From: Clostridium aminobutyricum
GTDB taxonomy: Bacteria > Bacillota > Clostridia > Peptostreptococcales > Anaerovoracaceae
DNA: 64,000 nucleotides
NCBI RefSeq assembly: GCF_017255415.1
Contig: NZ_JAFJZZ010000006.1
Coordinates: 103,785 to 167,784 of the forward strand
Direction: 5' to 3'
Below, in pieces: positions 16,327 to 24,403 of the stretch. A program made the position numbers and the translations under genes. The notes beneath the pieces were generated by a model. That model saw only the letters and a list, made by a program, of their open reading frames with translations. It did not search any database and was not told the origin of the DNA. The first letter of the stretch is position 1. The number at the start of each line of letters is the position of its first letter.

Positions 16327-17649
16327 ATGAACTGGAAAGAAATTTATTCAAGTAGACTTGTTACAGCAGAAGAAGCAGTGAACCAAATCCAAAGCGGAGA
16401 TCATATCTTCCCTATGCATGCTGCCGGAGAGCCGAAGTATATTATTAATAAGCTCCTTGAAAGAACAGATTTGAAAGAAATTACCATTCATCAAGGGTTA
16501 AATGTAGGCGATGCACCTTATGCTCAGCCGGAGTATGCATCCTGGATCACCGTCGACTCTGTCTTTATCGGAAAGAATAATAGAAAAGCGATTCAGGATG
16601 GTCGCGGAGAATTTACTCCACTTCATTTCTATGCTTTGCCTAGAGCCATCCGAGAAGAGAGAATTCTTTGTCATGCAGCAATGATTCAGTGTACTCCTCC
16701 CGATGAAAACGGTTATGTAAACACCGGTATTTCATGTGACCAGACAAGACTTGTGTGTGAGAAATCCAGAGTTGCCATCGCACAAGTGAATAAGGAGGTC
16801 CCTCATGTTTGCGGCGATACCTTAATTCACGTATCAGAGATTGATTATTTCGTTGAATATGATGAAGATCTGTATACGATTCCTTTAATCAACAGTGATG
16901 ATCCTATTGCTGAAAAAATCGGATACAACATTTCTACCTTAATTAAGGATGGTGATACCCTCCAGATGGGACAAGGAAATGTTCCGAACGCTATTCTTAA
17001 ATTCTTAGCGGATAAAAAGGATCTAGGGATACATACAGAGGTATTCTCCGACAATCTAATTCCGCTTATTGAAGCCGGCGTTGTAAACGGTGCGAAAAAG
17101 ACACTGAATTCCAGAAAAATTGTTTCAACGTTTATCCAAGGAACAAAAGATCTTTATAAATATATTGATAACAATAACATGATTTGTCTAAAGCCGGTAG
17201 ATTATACAAACGATGTTGCTGTCATCGCTCAAAATGACAACATGGTAGCCATTAATTCCGCCATCGAGGTAGACCTTATGGGACAGGTTGTAGCGGATTC
17301 CATCGGAAACAAGAATTTTAGCGGTGTAGGCGGACAACTGGATTTCCTTCGTGGTGCGGAACAATCGAAAAACGGAAGACCGGTCATTGCCCTTCCAGCC
17401 ACTGCAAAAGGCGGTACAGTTTCCAGAATTGTCGCTATGTTAAAACCCGGAACGCCTGTGACAACCACTCGTCAGGATGTACATTATGTTGTCACAGAGT
17501 ATGGCGTTGCAAATCTGCTGGGTAAGAATATCCGAGAAAGAGCGGAATTATTGATTGGAATTGCGCATCCGGATTTTAGAGAGCAGTTAAGGATCGATTT
17601 CGATAAGTATCTTAAAGACTCAGGTGTCCTTAACGGAATGAGATTGTAG
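16327..17649 (+). CDS. CoA-transferase, Cat2/4-hydroxybutyrate type
   Basis: Acetyl-CoA hydrolase/transferase family protein of 440 residues, similar in size and motifs to 4-hydroxybutyrate and butyryl-CoA:acetate CoA-transferases. The catalytic Glu is probably in SAIEVDLMGQV; the glycine-rich GVGGQLDF and the C-terminal TEYGVANL are typical. It would load CoA from acetyl-CoA or another acyl-CoA onto the 2-hydroxyacid that feeds the dehydratase. Had and Fld systems use the unrelated CaiB/BaiF family for this step, so this operon recruits a different transferase class. Substrate specificity is inference. Confidence 0.9.
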   Translation: MNWKEIYSSRLVTAEEAVNQIQSGDHIFPMHAAGEPKYIINKLLERTDLKEITIHQGLNVGDAPYAQPEYASWITVDSVFIGKNNRKAIQDGRGEFTPLHFYALPRAIREERILCHAAMIQCTPPDENGYVNTGISCDQTRLVCEKSRVAIAQVNKEVPHVCGDTLIHVSEIDYFVEYDEDLYTIPLINSDDPIAEKIGYNISTLIKDGDTLQMGQGNVPNAILKFLADKKDLGIHTEVFSDNLIPLIEAGVVNGAKKTLNSRKIVSTFIQGTKDLYKYIDNNNMICLKPVDYTNDVAVIAQNDNMVAINSAIEVDLMGQVVADSIGNKNFSGVGGQLDFLRGAEQSKNGRPVIALPATAKGGTVSRIVAMLKPGTPVTTTRQDVHYVVTEYGVANLLGKNIRERAELLIGIAHPDFREQLRIDFDKYLKDSGVLNGMRL

Positions 17650-17663
17650 ATAGGAGTATCAAA

Positions 17664-18428
17664 TTGAAAACCATTGTAGAAAAACAAGGTCGAATATGCA
17701 AGATTACATTTAACGAGCCGAAGAACCTGAACGCATTATCTGCTGCTGCACTAAATGAATTCCATGAAATATTGTCTGATTTGGAGCAAGATGATCAAAT
17801 CGGTGTCGTTATATGGACGGGTCAAGGCAAAGCGTTTATTGCTGGGGCCGATATCAGCTATATGAGAACCATGACACCTCAAGAAGCGGCTGCTTACGCG
17901 AAATACACCACCGATTTATATCGCCGCATGGAAGAAATGGGTAAAGTGTTTATTGCGGCAGTAAACGGATTTGCTTTAGGCGGTGGCTGTGAATTTGCCC
18001 TCGCTTGCGATATCCGTATTTCTTCATCGAAAGCTAAATTCGGATTGCCGGAAGTAAGCCTTGGAATTCTCCCAGGCGGCGGCGGAACTCAGCGCCTTGC
18101 CCGACTTGTCGGTCAGGGTAAAGCACGGGAATTGATTTTTACAGGCGAACTCATCGGAGCGGAAGAAGCGAAACGCATAGGCTTAGTGAACCAGGTTGTA
18201 GAATTAGAAAATCTAGAAGAAGCAACGATGGAATTAGCGAACAAAATACTAAAAAACAGCCTGAGTGCAGTTCGATATAGCAAAGAGTCTATTGTTACAG
18301 GACAAGAGCTTGATCTGCCCACGGCTATTACCCTTGAAAAAGAATTATTTGCACTTTGCTTTGCGACAGAAGATCAAAAAGAAGGTATGAGTGCTTTTGT
18401 CGAGAAGCGAAAGCCAAATTATAAATAA
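17664..18428 (+). CDS. Enoyl-CoA hydratase (crotonase family)
   Basis: Crotonase-fold hydratase of 254 residues. Both catalytic glutamates are present, in GGGCEFALACD and in LPEVSLGILPGGGG, with the oxyanion-hole segment FIAGADI. It hydrates 2-enoyl-CoA to (S)-3-hydroxyacyl-CoA, so in this operon it would take the product of the 2-hydroxyacyl-CoA dehydratase into beta-oxidation. The start is TTG at 17664 with GATAGGAG upstream; no ATG offers a better site. It is the last gene of the tight operon before a 295-base gap. Confidence 0.93.
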   Translation: MKTIVEKQGRICKITFNEPKNLNALSAAALNEFHEILSDLEQDDQIGVVIWTGQGKAFIAGADISYMRTMTPQEAAAYAKYTTDLYRRMEEMGKVFIAAVNGFALGGGCEFALACDIRISSSKAKFGLPEVSLGILPGGGGTQRLARLVGQGKARELIFTGELIGAEEAKRIGLVNQVVELENLEEATMELANKILKNSLSAVRYSKESIVTGQELDLPTAITLEKELFALCFATEDQKEGMSAFVEKRKPNYK

Positions 18429-18653
18429 GCTGAAGGTAGCATATGGGTTACACAATAAACAGCTTGTCTCTCAATCAGAAAGAGTCCTTGAACGGTAAAA
18501 TGAAATTGAACTAAATAAAAATCCATAGCCATTTCTTTATGTGTTAAGATTGAATTACCACAAATCAGTCTTATAAGAAAGATAATCATTATGGACTACC
18601 TTAACCATACCATGAAATCTCGTAAGCAAAAAATACTTGAATTTTGAAGAATA

Positions 18654-18685
18654 CATCATCCTTCACCTTCGTTCGAAGGATGATG
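18654..18685. other. Intergenic hairpin before the hydroxyacid dehydrogenase
   Basis: A perfect 11-bp stem (CATCATCCTTC and complement) with a 10-base loop lies 39 bases before the dehydrogenase start. No T run follows, so read-through from the operon is plausible, with the hairpin as a processing or stability element. The rest of 18429-18723 shows no gene. Confidence 0.5.
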
Positions 18686-18723
18686 CAATATTCCTGAGAA
18701 TAGAAAGGAAGGAAATTATAATC

Positions 18724-19728
18724 ATGGCCAAATGGAAAGTTGTATTAACAGACAGACAATTTAATAGTATAGACGATGAAAGAGCAATATTAGAAGCAAT
18801 CGGTGCAGAACTGTTGGATTATCAGATTCAAGATGAAGATTCACTCATTAAACTGTTTAAGGAAGTAAATCCCGATGCAGTCATTATGCAGTATGCTAAT
18901 CTCAGTAGGAGAGTCATCGAAAGTATGCCGAATTGCCAGATCATAGCGAAATATGCAATTGGACTTGACCGAATTGATATTCCTGCCGCTACAGAAAATA
19001 ATGTTTGTGTTTCCAATGTGAGAGATTACTGTATTGATGAAGTTTCCACTCACACAGTTGCATTGATCCTTGCGATCACAAGAAAGATCACTGTACTGAA
19101 CAGAGAAACGAAGCTCGGCAATTGGAGTTATAAGAACATGGGCAGCGTTCGAAACTTAAGAGGTTTGACCTTAGGGTTAAACAGCTTCGGTAAAATTGCA
19201 CAGCTTGTGGCAGAAAAGATGGCGCCATACGGTATCAATATCATTGCCTATGATCCGTTTGTACCTGCCGATGTGGCTGCCGCTAAAGGGATTAAGCTTG
19301 TCAGCTTCGACGAACTCGTTGAGCAATCGGATATTTTATCCACACACGTTCCTGACATGGACGGCACCCGAGGAATGTTTAATAAGAGCGTCTTTAAAAG
19401 AATGAAGAATACGTCTTATTTGATTAATACCGGCAGAGGTCCTGTTGTAAACGAACTGGATTTAATTGAAGCGTTAAAATCAGGAGAAATCGCCGGAGCC
19501 GCTTTGGATGTAACCGATCCGGAACCTATTCAGCCTGACAACCCACTTTGCTCTATGAATAATGTCATTATTACTCCTCATGCAGCATATTACTCAGACG
19601 ATTCAGAAAAAACGTTAAAGATATTAACAGCAGAAAATGTAGCACAAAGATTACAAGGCTACGCACCAAGATTCTTGGCAAATCCTGAGCTTAAAGAGAA
19701 GCTTTCCCTAAAAACTCTTACGGAATAG
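18724..19728 (+). CDS. D-2-hydroxyacid dehydrogenase (NAD-dependent)
   Basis: D-isomer-specific 2-hydroxyacid dehydrogenase of 334 residues, CtBP/phosphoglycerate-dehydrogenase type. The catalytic set is visible: Arg in NTGRGPVV, Glu in DPEP and His in TPHAAYYS. The nucleotide loop reads LGLNSFGKI, with Ser in place of the usual second Gly. It would reduce a 2-oxoacid to the (R)-2-hydroxyacid consumed by the CoA-transferase and dehydratase genes just upstream. The ATG at 18724, after AAAGGAAGGAAA, is preferred; an upstream extension to 18637 runs through the hairpin. Confidence 0.9.
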   Translation: MAKWKVVLTDRQFNSIDDERAILEAIGAELLDYQIQDEDSLIKLFKEVNPDAVIMQYANLSRRVIESMPNCQIIAKYAIGLDRIDIPAATENNVCVSNVRDYCIDEVSTHTVALILAITRKITVLNRETKLGNWSYKNMGSVRNLRGLTLGLNSFGKIAQLVAEKMAPYGINIIAYDPFVPADVAAAKGIKLVSFDELVEQSDILSTHVPDMDGTRGMFNKSVFKRMKNTSYLINTGRGPVVNELDLIEALKSGEIAGAALDVTDPEPIQPDNPLCSMNNVIITPHAAYYSDDSEKTLKILTAENVAQRLQGYAPRFLANPELKEKLSLKTLTE

Positions 19729-20236
19729 TAGGAACTGTTTTGGCACTTCGTCCATAGCGCAAGCGAAATTTCCTACATGATAAAAAAATAAATACATGAC
19801 TATGCTCACATACTGCAAACAAACAATTATACGAATAAGTCTTCTTAAAATAATTTTAAATAAAATTCTCCTCGTTAGCAATCAGTCCAACGCCTTAACT
19901 ATGACCTGATTGTTGACAACGAGACCGTCCTTCTGCTCTCACCAGGCAGGAGGACAGTCTCATAACCAAGTTGTCTCCATAAGATTAATAATTCTGACAA
20001 ACTTTTAAAAACAGCATACATTATAATCCATCAACAGAAATAGAAGCTTTCTTTAAAAGCTCTTATGGAATAGTAGAAAAAGCCTCTAGGAGGCGCTCTT
20101 AGTTTACATTTGCTTGCGCTATGGACGAAGTGCCAAAATGACAGTCCCATGACCAAGTTGCCTCTAGTTGTTTTTAATAATAGGATTAATAATTCCGACA
20201 ATTTTTAAAAACAGCACACATTATAATCAATCAATA
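19697..20236. repeat. Repeat-rich spacer with duplicated 3' end of the dehydrogenase gene
   Basis: The last 35 bases of the dehydrogenase gene (19697-19731) recur, diverged, at 20042-20076. A 27-base sequence at 19738-19764 recurs as a perfect inverted copy at 20112-20138. Diverged direct repeats of about 90-100 bases lie at 19957-20045 and 20144-20245, sharing strings such as ACCAAGTTG and TTTTAAAAACAGCA. Smaller hairpins are at 19871-19916 (CTCGTT/AACGAG arms) and 19921-19957. No gene was seen. It looks like successive duplication and inversion of a terminator region, or a small mobile repeat. Confidence 0.6.
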
Positions 20237-20284
20237 AAACGAGAAGACCTTCCTTATGAATCTTTAAGGAAGGTCTTCTCGTTT
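20237..20284. terminator. Strong bidirectional terminator
   Basis: A perfect 20-bp stem (arms beginning AAACGAGAAGACC) with an 8-base loop is flanked by A and T runs. It lies between the plus-strand dehydrogenase and the minus-strand protease gene and can serve both. Confidence 0.9.
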
Positions 20285-20318
20285 TTGTTTATTTAAACCG
20301 CTCACGGCTCTATAGCAT

Positions 20319-21776
20319 TTAACGAAGAAGCTCTATGGCTTTCTCCAATTGATAATCGGCATCGCCGTTCACTGTCCCGTATGCCAGATTATAAGCTTCC
20401 GTTTCCAGCTTATTTCTGGTTGTATAATCGAGCACTCCATAGGGATATAAGTTTTCGTCCTTCTGGAATTTCTTTATTGCCGCTACCGTTGCATCGTCCA
20501 TAACAGCTGTCGTTTCGCCTGTATAGTAACCCAGTAATGCGAGTCTCTGCTGCGCTGCATATACATTTAATCCGGTCTCTCCGGCTTTCGGTTTTGTCTG
20601 TTCATTCATAGGCGCAAAAGAGGTATACGAAGCTTTTGCTTTTTCATCTCCTAAAGACCCGTTTCGTACCACATAATCCGGTGTGATTCCCACATGGTCG
20701 ATCACCTTTTTATTCGGCGTTAAAAAATATAAGATGGACACTTTCGCCGTGTCACCGGAAGATAAAGTCATAAACTGCTGCGCAATGCCTTTTCCGTACG
20801 TCGTGGCTCCTACCAGCTTCGCCGCTTTATTATCCTGAAGGGCACCCGCTAAAATTTCAGTTGCACTGGCACTGTTTTCATTGACAAGTGCCACCGTCGG
20901 CATAGAAGCAGATGCGGTGCCGGTTGCTTTTTCTGAACCGATTATTTTGCCCTGTCTTTCGTAATGGGTGATGTCCCCTGTATTAATCATATCCCGCGCA
21001 ATCGCAACAGCTCCGTTTATTAAGCCGCCTCCGTTATCACGAAGATCCAAGATCAAGGATTTCGCGCCGCTCTTAATCAGTGCTGCTCTTGCCGCCGCGT
21101 ATTCTTCTGCCACATTGGAATCAAAACTGGTTATTTTCATATATCCAATATTATTTTCCAACATTTTATGTGATACGCATTTTGCCTCAATGATGGCTCT
21201 TGTTATGGTAAACGTTTTTTCTGCTCCGCTTCTGGTGATGGTCACATTGACCTTTGTATTCTCTTCACCGCGCATCAGAAGAACCATATCATTCAGACTC
21301 ATAGCGGTCACATCTTTGCTATCAATCTTAACAACAATGTCTCCTATCTGGATACCCGCTTTTTCAGCCGGACTCCCTTCATATACCGTCGTTATTTGGT
21401 GCTGCCCCGTTTCGCTTTCCTGCAAGCCGACGCCAATACCGCCGAACTCGCCGGTCACTGCTTCTGCAAAGCTTTCACCGTCTTCTGCTTTTGAATAATA
21501 GACGCTGAACGGATCGCCCAGTACTCCGGTAGCTCCCTCAAAGGCTCCGTCCATCAGCATATTATAATCGATATCATCTTTATAATATTTTTTGATAAAT
21601 TCTAAATAATTTTCAAGTACAGCCAACTGTTCTTCTAAATATTCTTGTGAATTGGTATCTCTTCCTTCTTTCGTGTCTGCAAAAGCGGACGGCAAAAATA
21701 AAACGAAAGAAAATGAAGTGAGGATCATGGTCAAAATAATGATAAAGGCGATTATTTTTACCGCTTTCTTGTTCAT
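20319..21776 (-). CDS. C-terminal processing protease (S41), PDZ and PG-binding domains
   Basis: S41-family serine protease of 485 residues from the ATG at 21776, which AGGAG precedes by 5 bases; a TTG start 21 bases upstream is less likely. A signal or anchor segment comes first (KIIAFIIILTMILTSFSFVL), then a PDZ domain (about 100-180). The protease core has Ser in NENSASATE and Lys in TTYGKG, and a C-terminal peptidoglycan-binding domain follows (about 405-465). It acts outside the membrane near the wall. Such proteases trim exported or sporulation proteins. It is the last of the co-oriented run ddl, DUF1934, protease. Confidence 0.92.
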   Translation of the reverse strand: MNKKAVKIIAFIIILTMILTSFSFVLFLPSAFADTKEGRDTNSQEYLEEQLAVLENYLEFIKKYYKDDIDYNMLMDGAFEGATGVLGDPFSVYYSKAEDGESFAEAVTGEFGGIGVGLQESETGQHQITTVYEGSPAEKAGIQIGDIVVKIDSKDVTAMSLNDMVLLMRGEENTKVNVTITRSGAEKTFTITRAIIEAKCVSHKMLENNIGYMKITSFDSNVAEEYAAARAALIKSGAKSLILDLRDNGGGLINGAVAIARDMINTGDITHYERQGKIIGSEKATGTASASMPTVALVNENSASATEILAGALQDNKAAKLVGATTYGKGIAQQFMTLSSGDTAKVSILYFLTPNKKVIDHVGITPDYVVRNGSLGDEKAKASYTSFAPMNEQTKPKAGETGLNVYAAQQRLALLGYYTGETTAVMDDATVAAIKKFQKDENLYPYGVLDYTTRNKLETEAYNLAYGTVNGDADYQLEKAIELLR

Positions 21777-21810
21777 ATCTTCTCCTTCTCGATTCAAGCT
21801 AATTGCTGTT

Positions 21811-22242
21811 TTATATAATCTGTATGTTTAACTTGCTGCGGCCTTCCGATAAGCCTTTTAAGCTGATGTGATAATCGATATCAATCGAGCCTTTTCCTTC
21901 TGGCGTTAAGTTATGCACCAAGTCATTGGTTAATACTTCCATCTCAATGGCACCAAAAGGAGTGTCATAAAATCCCTCGTAACGGCGTCCCTTTTGAAAC
22001 TCGATCGCCGTATCCAAGATGACACTTTCGCCAAATCGCCTCATACGAATGGTATCTCCTTTTAATTTCAAGCTCGTTTTGCAGCCCGGCATACCGGAAA
22101 CTTCGCTCTCATCATATACCACGTATACCGCTTGATTTCTTTCGTAAATCTTTCCTTCTGTTACAAACTCTATCTGATCCTCTTCGGAATCCGCAGAAAT
22201 TTGTTTACCTCTTATTTTTAGCATTATATCTTTCATATCCAA
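21811..22242 (-). CDS. DUF1934 beta-barrel protein (YwiB-like)
   Basis: Small protein of 143 residues fitting the DUF1934/YwiB calycin-like family (KIRGKQISADSEEDQIEFVTEG at the start, FYDTPFG in the middle). No enzymatic residues are evident and the function is unknown. It overlaps the end of ddl by about 38 bases. The start at 22242 is TTG, 9 bases after AAAGGA; an ATG at 22236 is an alternative. Coupling to ddl suggests a role connected with the cell envelope, but this is inference. Confidence 0.75.
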   Translation of the reverse strand: MDMKDIMLKIRGKQISADSEEDQIEFVTEGKIYERNQAVYVVYDESEVSGMPGCKTSLKLKGDTIRMRRFGESVILDTAIEFQKGRRYEGFYDTPFGAIEMEVLTNDLVHNLTPEGKGSIDIDYHISLKGLSEGRSKLNIQII

Positions 22243-23236
22243 AATTCACAATCCTTTCAATTAATTCTGGGTACGACACAGAAGCTGCCGCCCATAGAAG
22301 AGGGAACATACTGAATTTCGTAAATCCCGGTATTGTATTTATTTCATTTATGTAAATTTTATCGGTCTCTTTTTCTAGAAAAAGATCAACCCGTGCAAAC
22401 CCGGCGCAATCCAAAGACGAATAAGCTTTTACAGCGATTTCTTGAATACGTTCTTTGGTCTCCTTTGATATATCGGCAGGAATGCAGATTTTCGATTGCC
22501 CTCCGTCAAAATATTTCGCCTTATAGTCATAAAATTCGGCAGAAGGAAGAATCTCCCCTACCTCAGCCACTTGCGGAAGGTAATTGCCGATCACACCGGT
22601 TTCCAATTCTCTGCAATCGATGCCTTCTTCAATAACAATTCGTCGGTCATATCTTGCCGCTTCCTCTATGGCTGCATATAAGCCCTCTCTGTCCTTCGCT
22701 TTTGTAATGCCCACGCTTGAACCCATATTCGCCGGTTTTACAAATACCGGGTAAGGCACTTCCCTTTCCACTTTATGAACCACCGCTTCCGAATCAGCAG
22801 CGAATTCTTCCGTGAAAATCAACGTATGCTTACAAATCGGCAATCCTGCCCGAGCAAAAATATCTTTTGCAATAGCCTTATCCATAGCCGCTGAAGAAGC
22901 TAAAACACCACAGCCGGCATAAGGGATATCCAGCATTTCAAATAGTCCTTGTATGGTACCGTCTTCTCCGTAAGGGCCATGCAAAATAGGCAAAGCAAAA
23001 TCCACCACTTCTTTTAAGTTCCCGGGATTAAAGTCTATAGCTGTTTTCTCCCAGTCGCCGTTTTCAATGGCCTCTGTCTTTCCCTCAAATCTTTTCCATT
23101 TTCCTGTTTTGGTAATGCCGAAATAAAACGGCTCAAACTTTGTTTTATCCAGTGCGTTTATAACGGATGCCGCAGACATCAGAGAAATTTCATGTTCCCC
23201 TGATTTTCCGCCAAATAATACTCCTATCTTAATCAT
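22205..23236 (-). CDS. ddl: D-alanine--D-alanine ligase
   Basis: ATP-grasp ligase of 343 residues that joins two D-Ala for the peptidoglycan stem. The N-terminal domain carries GGKSGEHEISL and HGPYGEDGTIQG. The ATP-grasp part has VFVKPANMGSSVG, and the C-terminus has the metal site INEINTIPGFT. Length and all motifs are normal. It is the first gene of a short minus-strand run with DUF1934 and the S41 protease. The serine-type YDYKAKYFDGG segment is present, but I would not predict D-Ala-D-Lac activity. Confidence 0.95.
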   Translation of the reverse strand: MIKIGVLFGGKSGEHEISLMSAASVINALDKTKFEPFYFGITKTGKWKRFEGKTEAIENGDWEKTAIDFNPGNLKEVVDFALPILHGPYGEDGTIQGLFEMLDIPYAGCGVLASSAAMDKAIAKDIFARAGLPICKHTLIFTEEFAADSEAVVHKVEREVPYPVFVKPANMGSSVGITKAKDREGLYAAIEEAARYDRRIVIEEGIDCRELETGVIGNYLPQVAEVGEILPSAEFYDYKAKYFDGGQSKICIPADISKETKERIQEIAVKAYSSLDCAGFARVDLFLEKETDKIYINEINTIPGFTKFSMFPLLWAAASVSYPELIERIVNFGYERYNAKNKR

Positions 23237-23413
23237 ATCTTCCCCTCATATATATTAAATTAGCATATCACATAATTGTAAACATTACATGAAAGTATAT
23301 GAATTTTTTTCATTTTATAACGCATTCTTAGAAAAATTTCGTCTGTAGAAATTTTCATTACCTCTGCGCGTTTCAACGAGGTGCGCGATATCTTTGCCTC
23401 GTTATTTCCAATA

Positions 23414-24328
23414 TTAAATTCGTTCGAAGATTTTCTGAAGATGTTCTCTATTAAAAAAATACTTTGTTTCACAAAATTGACAAACCAACTCTGCTTTTCC
23501 GTCTTCTTCAATAATTTGGCCTAACTCTTTTTTTCCGATTGTCATCAGAACCTGTTCAAGCCGTTCTTCGCTGCAATCGCACTGCCACTTTACCTCTCTA
23601 AACTCTAAAGTTTGTGGCGTATATTCTTCCGGCATCTCTTTAAAAATACGTTGAAGTAAATCTTCTAAAATGCCTTCTTCCGTTTTGCCTGCCGATTGTA
23701 GAATAGTCTCTTCTATAAGCATTGTCAATGGCTTCATTTTTCCAATCATCTCTTCAAGGGCATCCACACAAGCTTCTCCATAGTCCGGAAGCATTTGAAT
23801 GATCAGTCCTCCTGCGCAAAGCACCGAGCAATTCCTGGCAATTTTTACTCCCAATGCAACGGAAGAATTTTGCTGTTCCGAGATGAAAAAGTAAGCGGTC
23901 AAGTCGTCCGCTATTTCTCCGGAGACAAGTGAGATGGTTCCAACGTAAGGCTCTTTCAGCCCTAAATCCTTGATGACTGTGATGTCCCCGATACCTAAAG
24001 AAGCTCCAACATCCAATTTCCCTTCCTCGGTAAGGGGTAGGTCCACATCCGGATTGGAGATATACCCTTTCACCATCCCTTTGCCGTTCGCAGTTGCTAA
24101 AATTTGCTTGGCCGGACCGTCTCCCGTAAAATTCAACGTTAATTTATCGGAATCATTTTTCAGCATAATGCCCATCAGTCCCGCACCGGTGAGTACTCTG
24201 CCAAGTCCCGCCGTCGCAAGAGGAGAGGTTTGATGAATTTGTCTTGCGGCTTCCACCATGTCTGTGGAAATCGTTAGATAAACTCTGTATGACTTGCTTT
24301 TATCTAATGCAATTAATGCTTTTCCCAT
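23414..24328 (-). CDS. hslO: Redox-regulated chaperone Hsp33
   Basis: Hsp33 of 304 residues. The N-terminal chaperone domain contains GAGLMGIMLK and the TANGKGMVKGY region. The C-terminal zinc switch has CDC, a 30-residue linker and CQFC. Under oxidative stress the cysteines form disulfides, zinc leaves and the protein holds unfolded clients. It is a sensible oxidative-stress function for an anaerobe. It stands alone, 177 bases upstream of ddl and 75 bases downstream of the phosphoglucomutase gene. Confidence 0.95.
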   Translation of the reverse strand: MGKALIALDKSKSYRVYLTISTDMVEAARQIHQTSPLATAGLGRVLTGAGLMGIMLKNDSDKLTLNFTGDGPAKQILATANGKGMVKGYISNPDVDLPLTEEGKLDVGASLGIGDITVIKDLGLKEPYVGTISLVSGEIADDLTAYFFISEQQNSSVALGVKIARNCSVLCAGGLIIQMLPDYGEACVDALEEMIGKMKPLTMLIEETILQSAGKTEEGILEDLLQRIFKEMPEEYTPQTLEFREVKWQCDCSEERLEQVLMTIGKKELGQIIEEDGKAELVCQFCETKYFFNREHLQKIFERI

Positions 24329-24403
24329 GTACTGTTATTCTCCTTTTTTCTTATGTAGCTGTGGGACTGATTCATGAAGTCCCTCATTTGACTTATTAAT
24401 CGT

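Noticed and set aside
23260..23511. An 83-residue minus-strand open frame overlapping the end of hslO.
   Set aside because: No ribosome binding site, low-quality composition, and overlap with a firmly identified gene in another frame.
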